Source of the DNA: Dipetalonema caudispina
Taxonomy: Eukaryota > Nematoda > Chromadorea > Rhabditida > Onchocercidae
Reading direction: 5' to 3'
Length of the DNA: 64,000 bases
NCBI GenBank assembly: GCA_013365325.1
Contig: JABVXV010000046.1
Location: 186,001-250,000, forward strand
Part shown: positions 15,608 to 35,306 of the stretch, in pieces
Numbering within the stretch: the stretch's first letter is position 1
How the letters are laid out: each line of letters begins with the position of its first letter
Translations under genes and position numbers: made by a program
The notes under the pieces: generated by a model
Databases searched by the model: none
The model's input: only the letters and a program-made list of their open reading frames with translations
Told to the model about the DNA's origin: nothing

Positions 15608-15685
15608 CTTGTGGATAGGTAATTTATCATTTTGATTTTAAGCTTGGCATTGTTGTTTGTTCGATGCAATGATTGTTATTGAGGG

Positions 15686-18669
15686 ATGATATTCCGTCGT
15701 GATTTATGCGGAATTTTCTGCGCTTTGCTCACTTATTTGGCAATGGTTTATGCCGATTATGTAGTCATTGTTTGGCTCATTACACCTACTTTTATGCAAA
15801 GGTATGCTTCAAATTATTTCGAATCATTCCAATAATGCAATGCTGTTGTAACTACAAACATTCTATCACAACTCAGTAGTCATGCTTTTCAGTACATACA
15901 AACGTCATTAGTATTAGAATTCTATAAAGAATATGACACAGTAAAGAATATTAAATATCTTCACATAAATTATGGCGTATATTTTAAAGCATTGTATTTA
16001 TTTCTTTTTCATTTCTCTATAATGACGCAAATGAGACTCTGACCTGCCCTTACAAAAACATTCTTTAAACCTCATACACAGAAAAAATTATATATATATA
16101 TTTGTAAAATGTGACCGAAAACAATATTTACGAAGCAGTAATTTATGGTATTTTCATTAGCAGTTGTAGTTTATGGGGTGTACTGCATGCAGTGCTGTTT
16201 AATACAGTGTTGTTTTTCGCATTTGCATCTCATTTGCGAGCGATGATGACGGATCCAGGCATTGTACCTATCAGTCGGAAAGGGTACGTTAATTCATCAT
16301 TGTTTTCCTAAGATTCAGTCATACATTATTTGACTTCTAGATTCAAGTACACTAGCAAAATGCTAGTTGAGATAGGAAAATACCATCCAAAGTTAAAACC
16401 TTAGATTAAACGTAATCTCTTTCTTCATTTATTCAAATTAGACAACGGATATATCATTCATGTAAATAACAACGGAAAAATACCAGATGAGTATGTTATG
16501 GTTCTGATTAAATGGAAATGTAATGTTTGTTTGTGTATATATACACAATGTTGCATTGTTTAAGAAAAATTTTTGTTCAGGGTTGCAGGATTTAAATGTT
16601 AATTGAAATATGAAATTATTAATCGTTGTTTCTGTTTTCGAAGTTATTTTTTGGATATATTTGCAGGTTGTTACATTGTAATCGAAATCGTTTTCCAAAA
16701 CTGCTGTCTGATAGTGAATCTAACAGTACGGATACTGATGTGGAATTGATAGGAGAAAAAAACAAATTTGTAGTAAGTTTACGTCTTGTTTAGTCTTTTC
16801 TCATCTATAATAGCATCATCTGTTCTACATCTTAATCAATGTTTAAATATGATCGTAAATTAGGCACAGAATGGCACTTATAACTGGCTTAACTATAATG
16901 AAATGTGGGTCATGTCATGAAAAATTTTGAAACTGTGTAAGAACTTATGGTGAAACTTGAATAATTTTTAAGGGGAAAGATTGGACAATTTGTACTCGTT
17001 GCGAATCCTACAGACCACCGCGAGCACACCATTGCCGTATTTGTCGACGCTGCGTTCGAAAAATGGATCATCACTGTTAGTTCATATTCGTAGTCATGGA
17101 AGTTTTTCAGCAGTCTTCATCTTGACCCTTTCTAGTTGTCCTGTCATTGAGAGCAGTACATTTTTCGGTGGTGATGTAACCATACCTACAGCTTTCTCCT
17201 TTTGACCAAATAAATTCATGATGTTTTCTTTATAATTCGCATCCCGTTCGCATTCCGTAATATTTTCTAACCACTCATAATAAATTTTGGAGAATCGGTG
17301 AAAAGAAGGTCCTACTTTTGAATTTTGGTATTAAAGTCAGGAGCAATGTACAGAGCTTTCTGATTCGGATTGAGATAATAAATGAAATAAAAACGCGTGC
17401 GGAATGGATAACATCATTTAAAAAACGTTTGTCTTATTTGTTTCCGAATGTTTATTAGATTTTTAACGTTTTAAGGCCCCTGGGTCAATAATTGTGTCGG
17501 CGAGTACAATCAGAAATATTTCCTTCAGTTTCTGTTGTATGTTGGCTTGTCTTCAGGATATGCTCTAAGGTATATTTTTTGAACACTTTCTGTAGTAATG
17601 CATTTTTTTTCACAGCCTCACAACACTTTATCAGTCGCTGCCGAATAGCTAAAATCCCTAAAAGCCTTGCCGGCTGAAGAGTTCATCTACTTATTTTGAC
17701 AACCGGCGTCGTGAAACTTAGATACTTTATACTCGTTAAAAAATGAGGTTATATTGACGCCCTCCTTTTGTTTCTTAGATGTATTATCTCTTTGACATAC
17801 CTTTATTTCCATTTTACACGACTTAATCTTAAAATTTTCTATATAACTTAATTTTTTCTTTTGAGACACCACAATTTTTTTTCAGTTTAATAGTGACAGC
17901 TTGGGTACATCACGATGAATATGGCATTACTGGTATGAAAGGACCTTATGGACAAAGCGTACATCATGCGAAAATGTCAGTGCTTCCAAAAATTCAAACG
18001 ATTTCAGTATTTTGCGGAGGAATTTACTGTTAGTTACTTTTAGATTGCACACTGTTTTCCTGTCTGTCGAAAGCGCGCTATTTGGTTTGTTCGTTTTGGC
18101 TGTTTCTTGCGATCAGGTAATTTAATGAAAAATCAAGCATTATTATAAGCAGGAAATATTCTGCGACATTCGTAAAATCCCATTTTTATGCTATCGTATG
18201 ATATGATATCTGATGATGCATCAATGTCTCATTTAGATACAGGCAGTTCTGAACGATGAAACGGCAGTGGAAGCAGCTCAGCGCAAGGGTTTTTATAATC
18301 GAGTAACTCTATCACGTTCAAAAATAACTCTGATACGGGAAGTGTGTGGCAATGGTAAGTTTTGAATTGAGAATAAGAAAATTGCATGAATCTTCAGTTC
18401 TTTCCATTATTTTTTCCCATTTATTATCACTCTGAATAAATTAAGCGACACCTTATCATTGTTGCAAACATAATAAAGAAGAATCAACTGCGACTCAAAA
18501 GATGAACCGTATTCTGGTGATTCACCTTGAACGAATGCTGTTTGATCTACAGACGAACTGAAATTTTTTTTGATTTCTAGGACCGATGATATTGTGGTTG
18601 CTACCATGCTCAGCTTTACCATCAGAACGAGACGTGGTTCAATTCTCGAATCAATCACTCATTGTTTAA
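15686..18669 (+). CDS. DHHC-type palmitoyltransferase, ZDHHC3/7-like
   Basis: Integral membrane protein S-acyltransferase that transfers palmitate to cysteines of client proteins; ZDHHC3/7 relatives act at the Golgi. Nine exons: 15686-15801, 16164-16283 (16170 is an alternative acceptor), 16667-16772, 16973-17075, 17476-17569, 17886-17975, 18044-18116, 18237-18354, 18581-18669. All phases agree and give 302 aa, close to mammalian ZDHHC3. The start is supported by an in-frame TGA two codons upstream. Exon 1 encodes the first membrane segment with the family-like [20 protein letters not shown]. Exon 2 gives the second membrane segment and the TDPG motif. Exon 3 is a Ser/Asp-rich linker. Exons 4-5 carry the zinc-binding cysteine-rich domain ([18 protein letters not shown]) and the catalytic [19 protein letters not shown], with the active cysteine near residue 149. 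Exons 5-7 give membrane segments 3 and 4. A TTxE-like NDETAVE follows near residue 240. No catalytic residue is missing. The family call is firm; the ZDHHC3/7 subgroup rests on the N-terminus and length. Confidence 0.93.
17068..17482 (+). other. Intron splitting the catalytic Cys codon of the DHHC motif
   Basis: Exon 4 ends ATG GAT CAT CAC T and donor GTTAGT follows at 17076. Acceptor TTTTAAG ends at 17475 and exon 5 opens GC CCC TGG GTC. The TGC codon of the active-site cysteine is assembled across this 400-nt intron. Reading through instead gives TGT then TAG, so intron retention truncates the enzyme immediately after the cysteine, before the conserved PWVNNC. Confidence 0.9.
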
Positions 18670-19294
18670 AATTTGATAGTTACATGCTTCGGAACAGTTC
18701 AGGATTGTTTGTTGAGCGTTCAGAACTGCCTATGTTGTCTTTTCCTGATACAAATGATTTGCAACAAATCCATGATAATATTTTCTTGCACAAAGGATAT
18801 GTATCGTTGTTCCTTGCAGTTTTAGCAGTAATCAAGTGATATGATAGAGAATGACCTGTGAGTAGTTTTAAATATATTTTCATGTTTTGTAGCCTTTTCT
18901 GATCTGAAAAATGACACAATGGGCGTAGATAAGATTAACTGAGCTGTGTAACCCTATCTTCACGTAAAGTGCTGCGTCATCTTCCGTTTTGTTGCTATAT
19001 CCAATTCAGTGGGATAAATGTGCTGTGTATCCCGTTTGAACTATTTCTTAATCTATACTTCGTTTTCTGTCGCTACATTGCCATGCCTTATTTGATGCTT
19101 TCTGCTTTTGCTTATAACGACTTCCTTTATTTGCCGCCATGAACTCCGTCATCCTTGTCATCCTATTGTTTATATTTTTGTGCATAATATTGCTGTATAG
19201 CGACCATGTATCAACTGTTTTTTGTTCACCATTTATTATTTATTTTTGGTATCATTGTACCGCTACAATTTGCAGAATGAGAATTTTTATTGCC

Positions 19295-19317
19295 TAAAGC
19301 TTAAGGCTTAAGCTTTA
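19295..19317. repeat. Perfect 11-bp inverted repeat with 1-nt centre
   Basis: TAAAGCTTAAG and its exact reverse complement flank a single G. It lies about 630 nt past the DHHC stop and 1.35 kb past the ligase stop, in the shared 3' flank. Confidence 0.85.
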
Positions 19318-20342
19318 CAGAAAGCCCTAAGACCGCTTGTTTACAGTCGCTTGCTTTGTTAGACTGTTATTTGCTTGTAGTTGTACTCTAGATTAGTGCT
19401 ATTATGAATGGCATTATTCCAACACCAATTTCTAGCATTTCAGGGAGATTGTTATGTCTAAATACCACAATCGAAATCGTCCGGTTGTTAGTGCCTTGTT
19501 TAAACGACTTCTTAATATCTTACAAGGCCTTTTCATTCCACAATTTTTTCTTGGAAAATTAAATATAATCAACGTTCCACATGCTAGTGTGTGAATGACT
19601 ATAAAAATCTGACCTTCAGAGAGAAAAACAGGGATTGAAGATGCAGTGATGTTGAGCTCTTCCATCGACTCCTCAATAATGTCATATTTATTTAAGATTG
19701 AATATGATAAACAAATCTGCATTTCAGATAACGCAGGATACTGTTTGCAATATCTAAAATTATGTGTCCTGTCAACATAAAAATGTGAATGTTCTCACAT
19801 TCTTATGAGGAAAGAAAGCTATGACGCTACTGATGATGATCGTTGCACATATTTTAATTTTAGTGAACATACAACACCAGTGGTAATAGTAGTACTGTAC
19901 TCAAAGAGAGTAATAATAATGATAGCAGTAGTAGTACTTGGTCCACAAACATGTATCAAATAATGATTAACGTATCACAATGGAAAGAATGATATCACAG
20001 ATTCAACCTGTTCAAAGAAAAGTGGAAAATATGTATTTTTGGCTTGTATTATGTCTCGCGAGAAATGCTACTCATTACTAAGTGGTATTCGTAATTTCGA
20101 AAACAAAGTAACTTACAACTACATAGAACCTGACAAGTACATTAAATGTTTAATAATAATTTAATGAATACCGTAGGCCTTTTTAGTTCACATATGATCT
20201 CATACACCACGTAAATATGATACCACTAGCATCGGACAAACGAATCGACATATCTGGACAGATTTATGATTGAAAGTTTAAGAAACTAATAATCTTTAAC
20301 GCGTTCCTTCTGGATAAAGCGACTCCACTTTAAAATGTCCAT

Positions 20343-20348
20343 TTTATT
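20343..20348 (-). terminator. Candidate poly(A) signal AATAAA for the ubiquitin ligase
   Basis: TTTATT on the plus strand reads AATAAA on the minus strand, about 325 nt past the ligase stop codon. It is the first exact hexamer I noticed in the right orientation; a variant hexamer could be used instead. Confidence 0.35.
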
Positions 20349-20670
20349 CGGAAAATCGAATACTGGAACTTTTCATAAAACAAGTGAAAGACTTTGAAGC
20401 CAGAACCCAAGGATAAAGACGATTCCACAGGCATATAAATTAACATAAAATCATTAATAATAGTGTGATACACCGGGAAAAATCTGCTTGTAGAAAGTGG
20501 AAAGACTGGGAAGGACCGGGTAGAATCTTCATAACTATATCTAAAATGGTAAAAGTTCATAATGTGTTGAAATCGAATTTACTTACAAGATAATTTCTGC
20601 AATAAACGAAACCCAAAAAGAAGCTACAGCATCCTAGAGAAAATATATGGTACACCAAGCATTCACAGCT

Positions 20671-29848
<9,178 letters not shown>

Positions 29849-32413
29849 TTTTATCTGCCTATTGATGATTGCACATACAACCAAAACATTCACAACCTAA
29901 AACATTTTGGGGAAATTTTGGAATCCCCTATAAGAATAAGAGACGAGAGCGATCGCACTGCTTTTACACTTACACACTTTTGGTTTACGATATTTACACG
30001 CATTTAGTTCAAATGATATACATAACTTGAGAGTAGTGGAAAGCAAAAATGATGAAGAGAAAAGATGCCAAAATGTTATCACCTTATTTTTCGCACCACA
30101 TGGCAAGAGCTCGAATACAGAATTTCAACTGATAAATAACGGGACAAGAAGATTTTAACTGATAAATGGTTGATTCATTATAAAACATAACACTAAACAA
30201 CCATTTTTAACAACAAAAGGAAGAAAAGCAAACTAGCGAAAAGCTTCCAGAAGCTCGACATTGTAAAAATATTTGAAAAGCACTGCAGCGATCATTGCGA
30301 ATGTAACCTAAAACAGGTTGCCAAACAGAATGTACAGCGGTATTTAAAAATCGCGAAGTATGTAAATATACACAAACGAGAGAGAACAATATAGAAAAGA
30401 ACTCACACGACAGAGGAAGGCGGAGAAGAAGAGAGGGGAAAGAAAGGGAGGAAGGACACACTGCTGTGCGTCGGACACACTAAAATGAAAGTGGTACAAC
30501 GTCGATCTGACAGGCAAAAGATGAGATATACGCTTGTAAAGTAAGTATAAGCTCAGACCTGATGACATAGCTAAAAATGCATAACTTCAAAGAACAGTGA
30601 TGAGATTATATTTCTGACGAAATGAGTGAAATAATTCCTACGACTTACAGCTCAAAGTTTTGTTAGAGAAGTGGCCGCGGAATAAAATATCTGAAAAGTT
30701 TAAAAAGACAGCATATGTTCAAAACTCTAACCTTTATCGAGTAAAGATTGGGATTTATCTTGCTTCAGCTGACTGATTTCTTCCCTAAAGTAGAAGGATG
30801 TCACTTTTCGACTATTAAGAAGTATCCTGTTTGATTGCTGTCTCCTCTTGCAATACAATAATAATGACAAGATCGTCTCCTTACATAAATTTTACTGATA
30901 ATCTCAATAATTATCTTAAAAACACAATCTACCATGCATAATACTTGACTAGAATGAAGAATTCACCCAGAAATCATCTCAAAACCCAAACCTCTAATAA
31001 GCACCAACATCTCTCACCATCATGAACATCATGAAAACAACATGGTAACTGTTGCTTCATCATTCACGGCCGTAAACATATGATGACATATATCAAAATG
31101 CTACCTTTTATTTCCCAGACAACAATTGATAGGCATATGAGGAAAACTGGAAGTTAATTGAGGAAGGAAGACAAGTAAATCTTTGTATTAGAACCGGATG
31201 ACAACGGCCATCGAATACTGAGCATGTTGTTCGAAGGAAATAACGATGGAAATAAGTGTGACTAAAAGGTAATAATTGGATACCTGTTATAGACAATGCT
31301 ACGAAACAGTTGAAGAAACTATCGCTCAATATTTAGACTTATTTATTGTGAAGAGGTATGAAAGGTAAGATCTAGGCTCAAATATAAATATTCGAATTAC
31401 AATCACTTTGGCCTGTTGCTCATAAGTTGGATGGAACATTTATGTCTTTACCATATTGTTATTCTGTAACTATCACAGTAAAGTGAAATATTGTTTATTT
31501 AGACTAAATCTTTATTCCACTATCTGAATACATCTTATAGCTATTTCTTACTTAATTATACGGGAATGTGATGTATAACTGAACAATTGTCCCCTTAGAT
31601 GTTTGGCTAAAATGTTCCCTTCATGCTTGTTAACTATAAAAGAGAATTGAACAAAGTTTAGGTTGTGTAGATATAACAATAGATTTCCCTCATCTGCAAT
31701 GAATTAAAGTTTCATTGATTTCATTAATGATACTACTAGACAAGGATACAATGAATGAATGGGAAAGCTGGAAAAAGTGAATGTAAAAGCTATACACTAT
31801 AGAAGAGGACGAGAGTCAATCGCCCTTCGCTCAGATATTTTTGAATCGATTGTAAATGCTTTGAACGACAAGTACATGTTGCAATGGTCGTGGACATAGA
31901 GACGAAGAATGTTCGACCGTGAAAAGAAGAACAAATATGTGGTAACCTCTCATACCCACAGATGAGAGTGGAATGCAGTAACAGCACCATCATCATTTCA
32001 CTCATTCATCATCATCGTTTGTTTGTTCACAAAATTGAAATATGTCACGTGAAGCTTATCATTTTTCTCGTATCCGAATATGTATCATAAGCGTGACGAA
32101 GTAGAAAAGACCATGACATTATTCAGTTATCAACCTTAGAGCGGATTTTCATCCGTACCACTTAATCTCTAACCAATTAAATAAGGTAAAAACTTCAACC
32201 TTAATATTGAATGTCGCAGCATACTTTTTGAGTTCAATTTGCTGTAACAAAATTATAGGAGGAATCACTTTGCATTATATAAATTACTGATTAGCCATAA
32301 CGGTGAAACTAGCTTCGAATCACATTCTTGTATCATGTAATAAAAATTCCCATACCAACAAAGGTAGAATACAGATATGGCTATAAAGTTAGCACAAAAA
32401 AGATACGATGATA

Positions 32414-32438
32414 TGTGTGTGTGTGTGTGTGTGTGTGT
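32414..32438. repeat. (TG)n microsatellite, about 12 repeats
   Basis: Uninterrupted alternating TG of 25 nt. It creates a spurious polythreonine/histidine stretch in minus-strand open frames. Confidence 0.95.
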
Positions 32439-32583
32439 CAAGAATGGAAATATATCGAAGAGATACATACATTGCTGCAGTGTAAATATAAAATGATGAC
32501 ATAATGGTGATTGCACTGCAATTTTTTGTACTGTTCAAATGGATGGATCTTCCTATTTTTCTCTCATGATCATATAAGGACAG

Positions 32584-32601
32584 TGCTGTTGCTGCTGCTG
32601 C
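32584..32601. repeat. Short imperfect GCT triplet repeat
   Basis: GCT/GTT triplets of about 18 nt in the intergenic region; on the minus strand it reads as a short CAG-type repeat. No coding frame is supported around it. Confidence 0.6.
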
Positions 32602-35241
32602 AAAAAGGAGAAATCTAATTACCATCATAATGAATCATTACTTTAGTGCCAAATGAAATCGTTTTCAGGGGACAAATGCACTGAGATTATTTTGTGAAAG
32701 TTCACTGTAACAACCTTTCCATCGTTAAAGCACCAATGTCGTCGGGCAGAACAATCGGACAGTCCCTAAGTTTATTATTGTGTGCCAATTTTGAGTTATC
32801 AATCGATTGAAATTTTGTCAAATAGAACATAATTTTTATCGTACAAATACAAATCTACCTTATCTTGTCACTCAACTACTTTGTCTTACACCTAAAAAAG
32901 TGATTGATAAGCCTTCCGACCATGTCCCCATCCGATGAACGGTTGATTAGAATGTCTTAGCTTCTGGAAATTCATAAGAATTAGTAGTATTTTTTCTGCA
33001 TTAAATGAAAACTTGAAATCATAAAAAACGAATCGAAGTCCCATTGACATTATGCAGCATGCACTTTCGAAACTCTAATTGAAGAGGAAAGTACAACAAA
33101 CCGAAAATCCCAGTGGCGTCTAAGTATGATTCAAATAAGTTAGTCCAAAATGCAGCATATTGGCAGCAAAAAATCACACAGGACAGTTTAGTCAAGCATT
33201 CATTTCAAACAAATGCTAACAAAAGCATGGATCCAAGCTATCAGTGGTATTTGTCTGTTAGCAAAAACAAACATTTCCTACAAATACACATTCCATGACA
33301 GTTTACAGTCAGTCAAGTGGATTCCCTCTTTCATAGCTGACAACTCAAAAAAGGAGGAGTTTCGAGGCCAACCAGTTTAGGCAATACCAATACTTATATT
33401 CCAATAATGACAATTTTATGTCATTTATCACAGATCTGAAATATGAACGGAAAAAGTTGAAAGTACTTCAAAGTTTACAACTCTTAACGCATCCCTATCA
33501 TTTCTACAAATAGTTACAGTGAGGTTATTAAAGATGGTATCCTGGTCTTTGATTCAAATTGATACTGCTCTTAAACAGGAAACAGAATGTAAGATGAACT
33601 CATCAATTTGTCAACGGGTTTTCGGAAACGTTCATAACAAATTTTGTTCTAACCTTTCCTCCACTGAAAGCAAAGTTTCTGAAAACATATGTATACATAT
33701 TGTTTCATTACGGAAGATAATTTGACCTATCAATCATTTAATAAACAAATTATACGCGATGATCTCAGGAAGCTTCCTAAACTACAACTAATCGCAGCGT
33801 TACCGGTAAAGATATTGTAGCCAAAACAAGCGAAAGTTGATGGAACAAATGACTTGTAAACTATTAAACACAGGAAATAAGCCCTAAGAGGATAAGAGCG
33901 GATGTGACGCAACAGTTTGCACAGTTGAGTCATTTGCGTTTAAATAAGTGAAAATATATTCAAATGAAAAGTTTCTCCCAAATCGTAGAAATGAGCAAGG
34001 GAGTAACAAATGGACAAGTGAATAGAAATTTAAACTGTTTATAGAACATATATTTGCTAGGATAACCATGAGAGGCTGACAACTTTCATAAAAAAACGGA
34101 ACAAAGTACAAAGCAGACGAAGTGTTCGTGAAAAACAAAGCAAATCACTCAATTTTGACACAAAACATTTCAAAATTCGAATTTCAAAGCAAAACACGAA
34201 TGGTTGGTTCAATCTCTACGTGCTTTCTCGTTTGAAATTCGACAAGAAATGGCAGTTTGAGGTAACCTACAGAATATGAAAGGAGTTTTGAAATGCTCGC
34301 AGTGTTAGCATTTTAAGTATGGGTACCGTTATTATCCTCAGTCAAGCAGAATTCTGTATTGGTCATTATCGCTATCAGTTTGCTACTCATTCAGTTCAAT
34401 AAGTCAGAGTACTGCTGGCTCAATTTTTGAACTAACAGAAATTCATTCCTTTCTGTCCTTAGTAAATTTAATATCTGAATGCAAGTTACATTGGGTAATT
34501 TCTAGCTATCAGAGATAACGGTGCAGTAAGAGTCAGACAAGGCATAAGCATATATCTCTTCCAAAATCATTACGTTGTATCGGAGTACAAAAAACTTAGA
34601 ACAGGAAAAAGCGACATCAACAAAAACCACCATTAAGAAGCACAGAAAGAACAAGCTGTCAAAACCGAATGACGTTTTGTTTATTAAAGTGGTTAACGTC
34701 TAAAAAATTGACAACAGTGAAAGACTCACTGCTGAGTCTCTCATTCTTCCAAAATGTCATCAAAAAGAACATAGAATCAAAAATTCGATGGAAATATATC
34801 ACAAATTATTAAAATGTTTTCGATGTTTTATCATCTTCATTGCAAAAAATATGAAGTATGAATGATCACGAACACGAACAACTTCTATACTGAAGTACAT
34901 GATAAAAAACATTCAATGGCGAAAATGTAAGTAGAACGGTTCTTTAACCAGCACCAACCTCAATTTCATAAGCTGCTAACATTTTGTTGTATATTTCCTA
35001 AAAGCAACATTAGAGAAATGACTGAACCAAAAAAGGTTGTACATATTTTGATCAATTTCATACTTTTACTTTTAGAGCGAACTGGATAAAACTTCTACAG
35101 TTTAATATAAAGACGTAAAAAAAAGCCACACTGCTACTGTAGCAAGTAAGATATCAATAGGACTACTGCGACTAATCGCCTGGTATTACAGTCCTACATG
35201 GTTTTGTCCCCTTAAGAAGACAGCTTAACGATACGAACTGT

Positions 35242-35247
35242 TTTATT
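35242..35247 (-). terminator. Candidate poly(A) signal AATAAA for VPS13
   Basis: TTTATT on the plus strand is AATAAA on the minus strand, about 60 nt past the in-frame VPS13 stop at 35307. The spacing is normal for a short nematode 3' UTR and supports 35307 as the real gene end. Confidence 0.55.
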
Positions 35248-35306
35248 TGCCTTTCCTGTTTTCTATCTCGGATTCCTCTACTTAGAAACAAAAGCACCAT
35301 ATATAT

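Larger units (their letters stand above)
1..15685. other. Gene-poor AT-rich region, no supported gene
   Basis: I see no coding gene here. Open frames on both strands are short (most under 100 codons), compositionally AT-driven, and none shows a recognisable domain, a conserved motif or a consistent set of splice-flanked exons. The stretch holds simple repeats listed separately (T20 near 4725, GA-rich tract near 11874, A18 near 13469, TA tract near 15591). It could be intergenic, or a long intron or distal regulatory region of a gene beginning outside the window; the sequence alone does not decide. Confidence 0.6.
18670..20670. other. Convergent intergenic region (3' flanks of DHHC and wwp-1)
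   Basis: Two kilobases between the stop codon of the plus-strand DHHC gene and that of the minus-strand ubiquitin ligase, so it must hold both 3' UTRs. It is T-rich on the plus strand just after 18900. A short perfect inverted repeat lies at 19295-19317 and an AATAAA on the minus strand near 20343-20348. Open frames here (for example 18680-18919 and 19432-19722, minus) resemble no protein. I found no exact AATAAA close behind the DHHC stop. Confidence 0.6.
29849..35306. other. Intergenic region: wwp-1 upstream, VPS13 downstream
   Basis: About 5.5 kb with no gene I can support. The part next to 29849 should hold the wwp-1 promoter and 5' UTR; the part next to 35306 holds the VPS13 3' UTR. It contains a purine-rich patch around 30415-30455, a (TG)n microsatellite near 32414 and a short GCT repeat near 32585. 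Open frames (for example 30207-30461, 31108-31329, 33519-33725) have no recognisable domain. Confidence 0.55.

Noticed and set aside
30207..30568. Overlapping minus-strand frames rich in Ser, Leu and Phe upstream of wwp-1
   Set aside because: Produced by a pyrimidine-rich patch on the minus strand; no start context or domain. More likely promoter or leader sequence.
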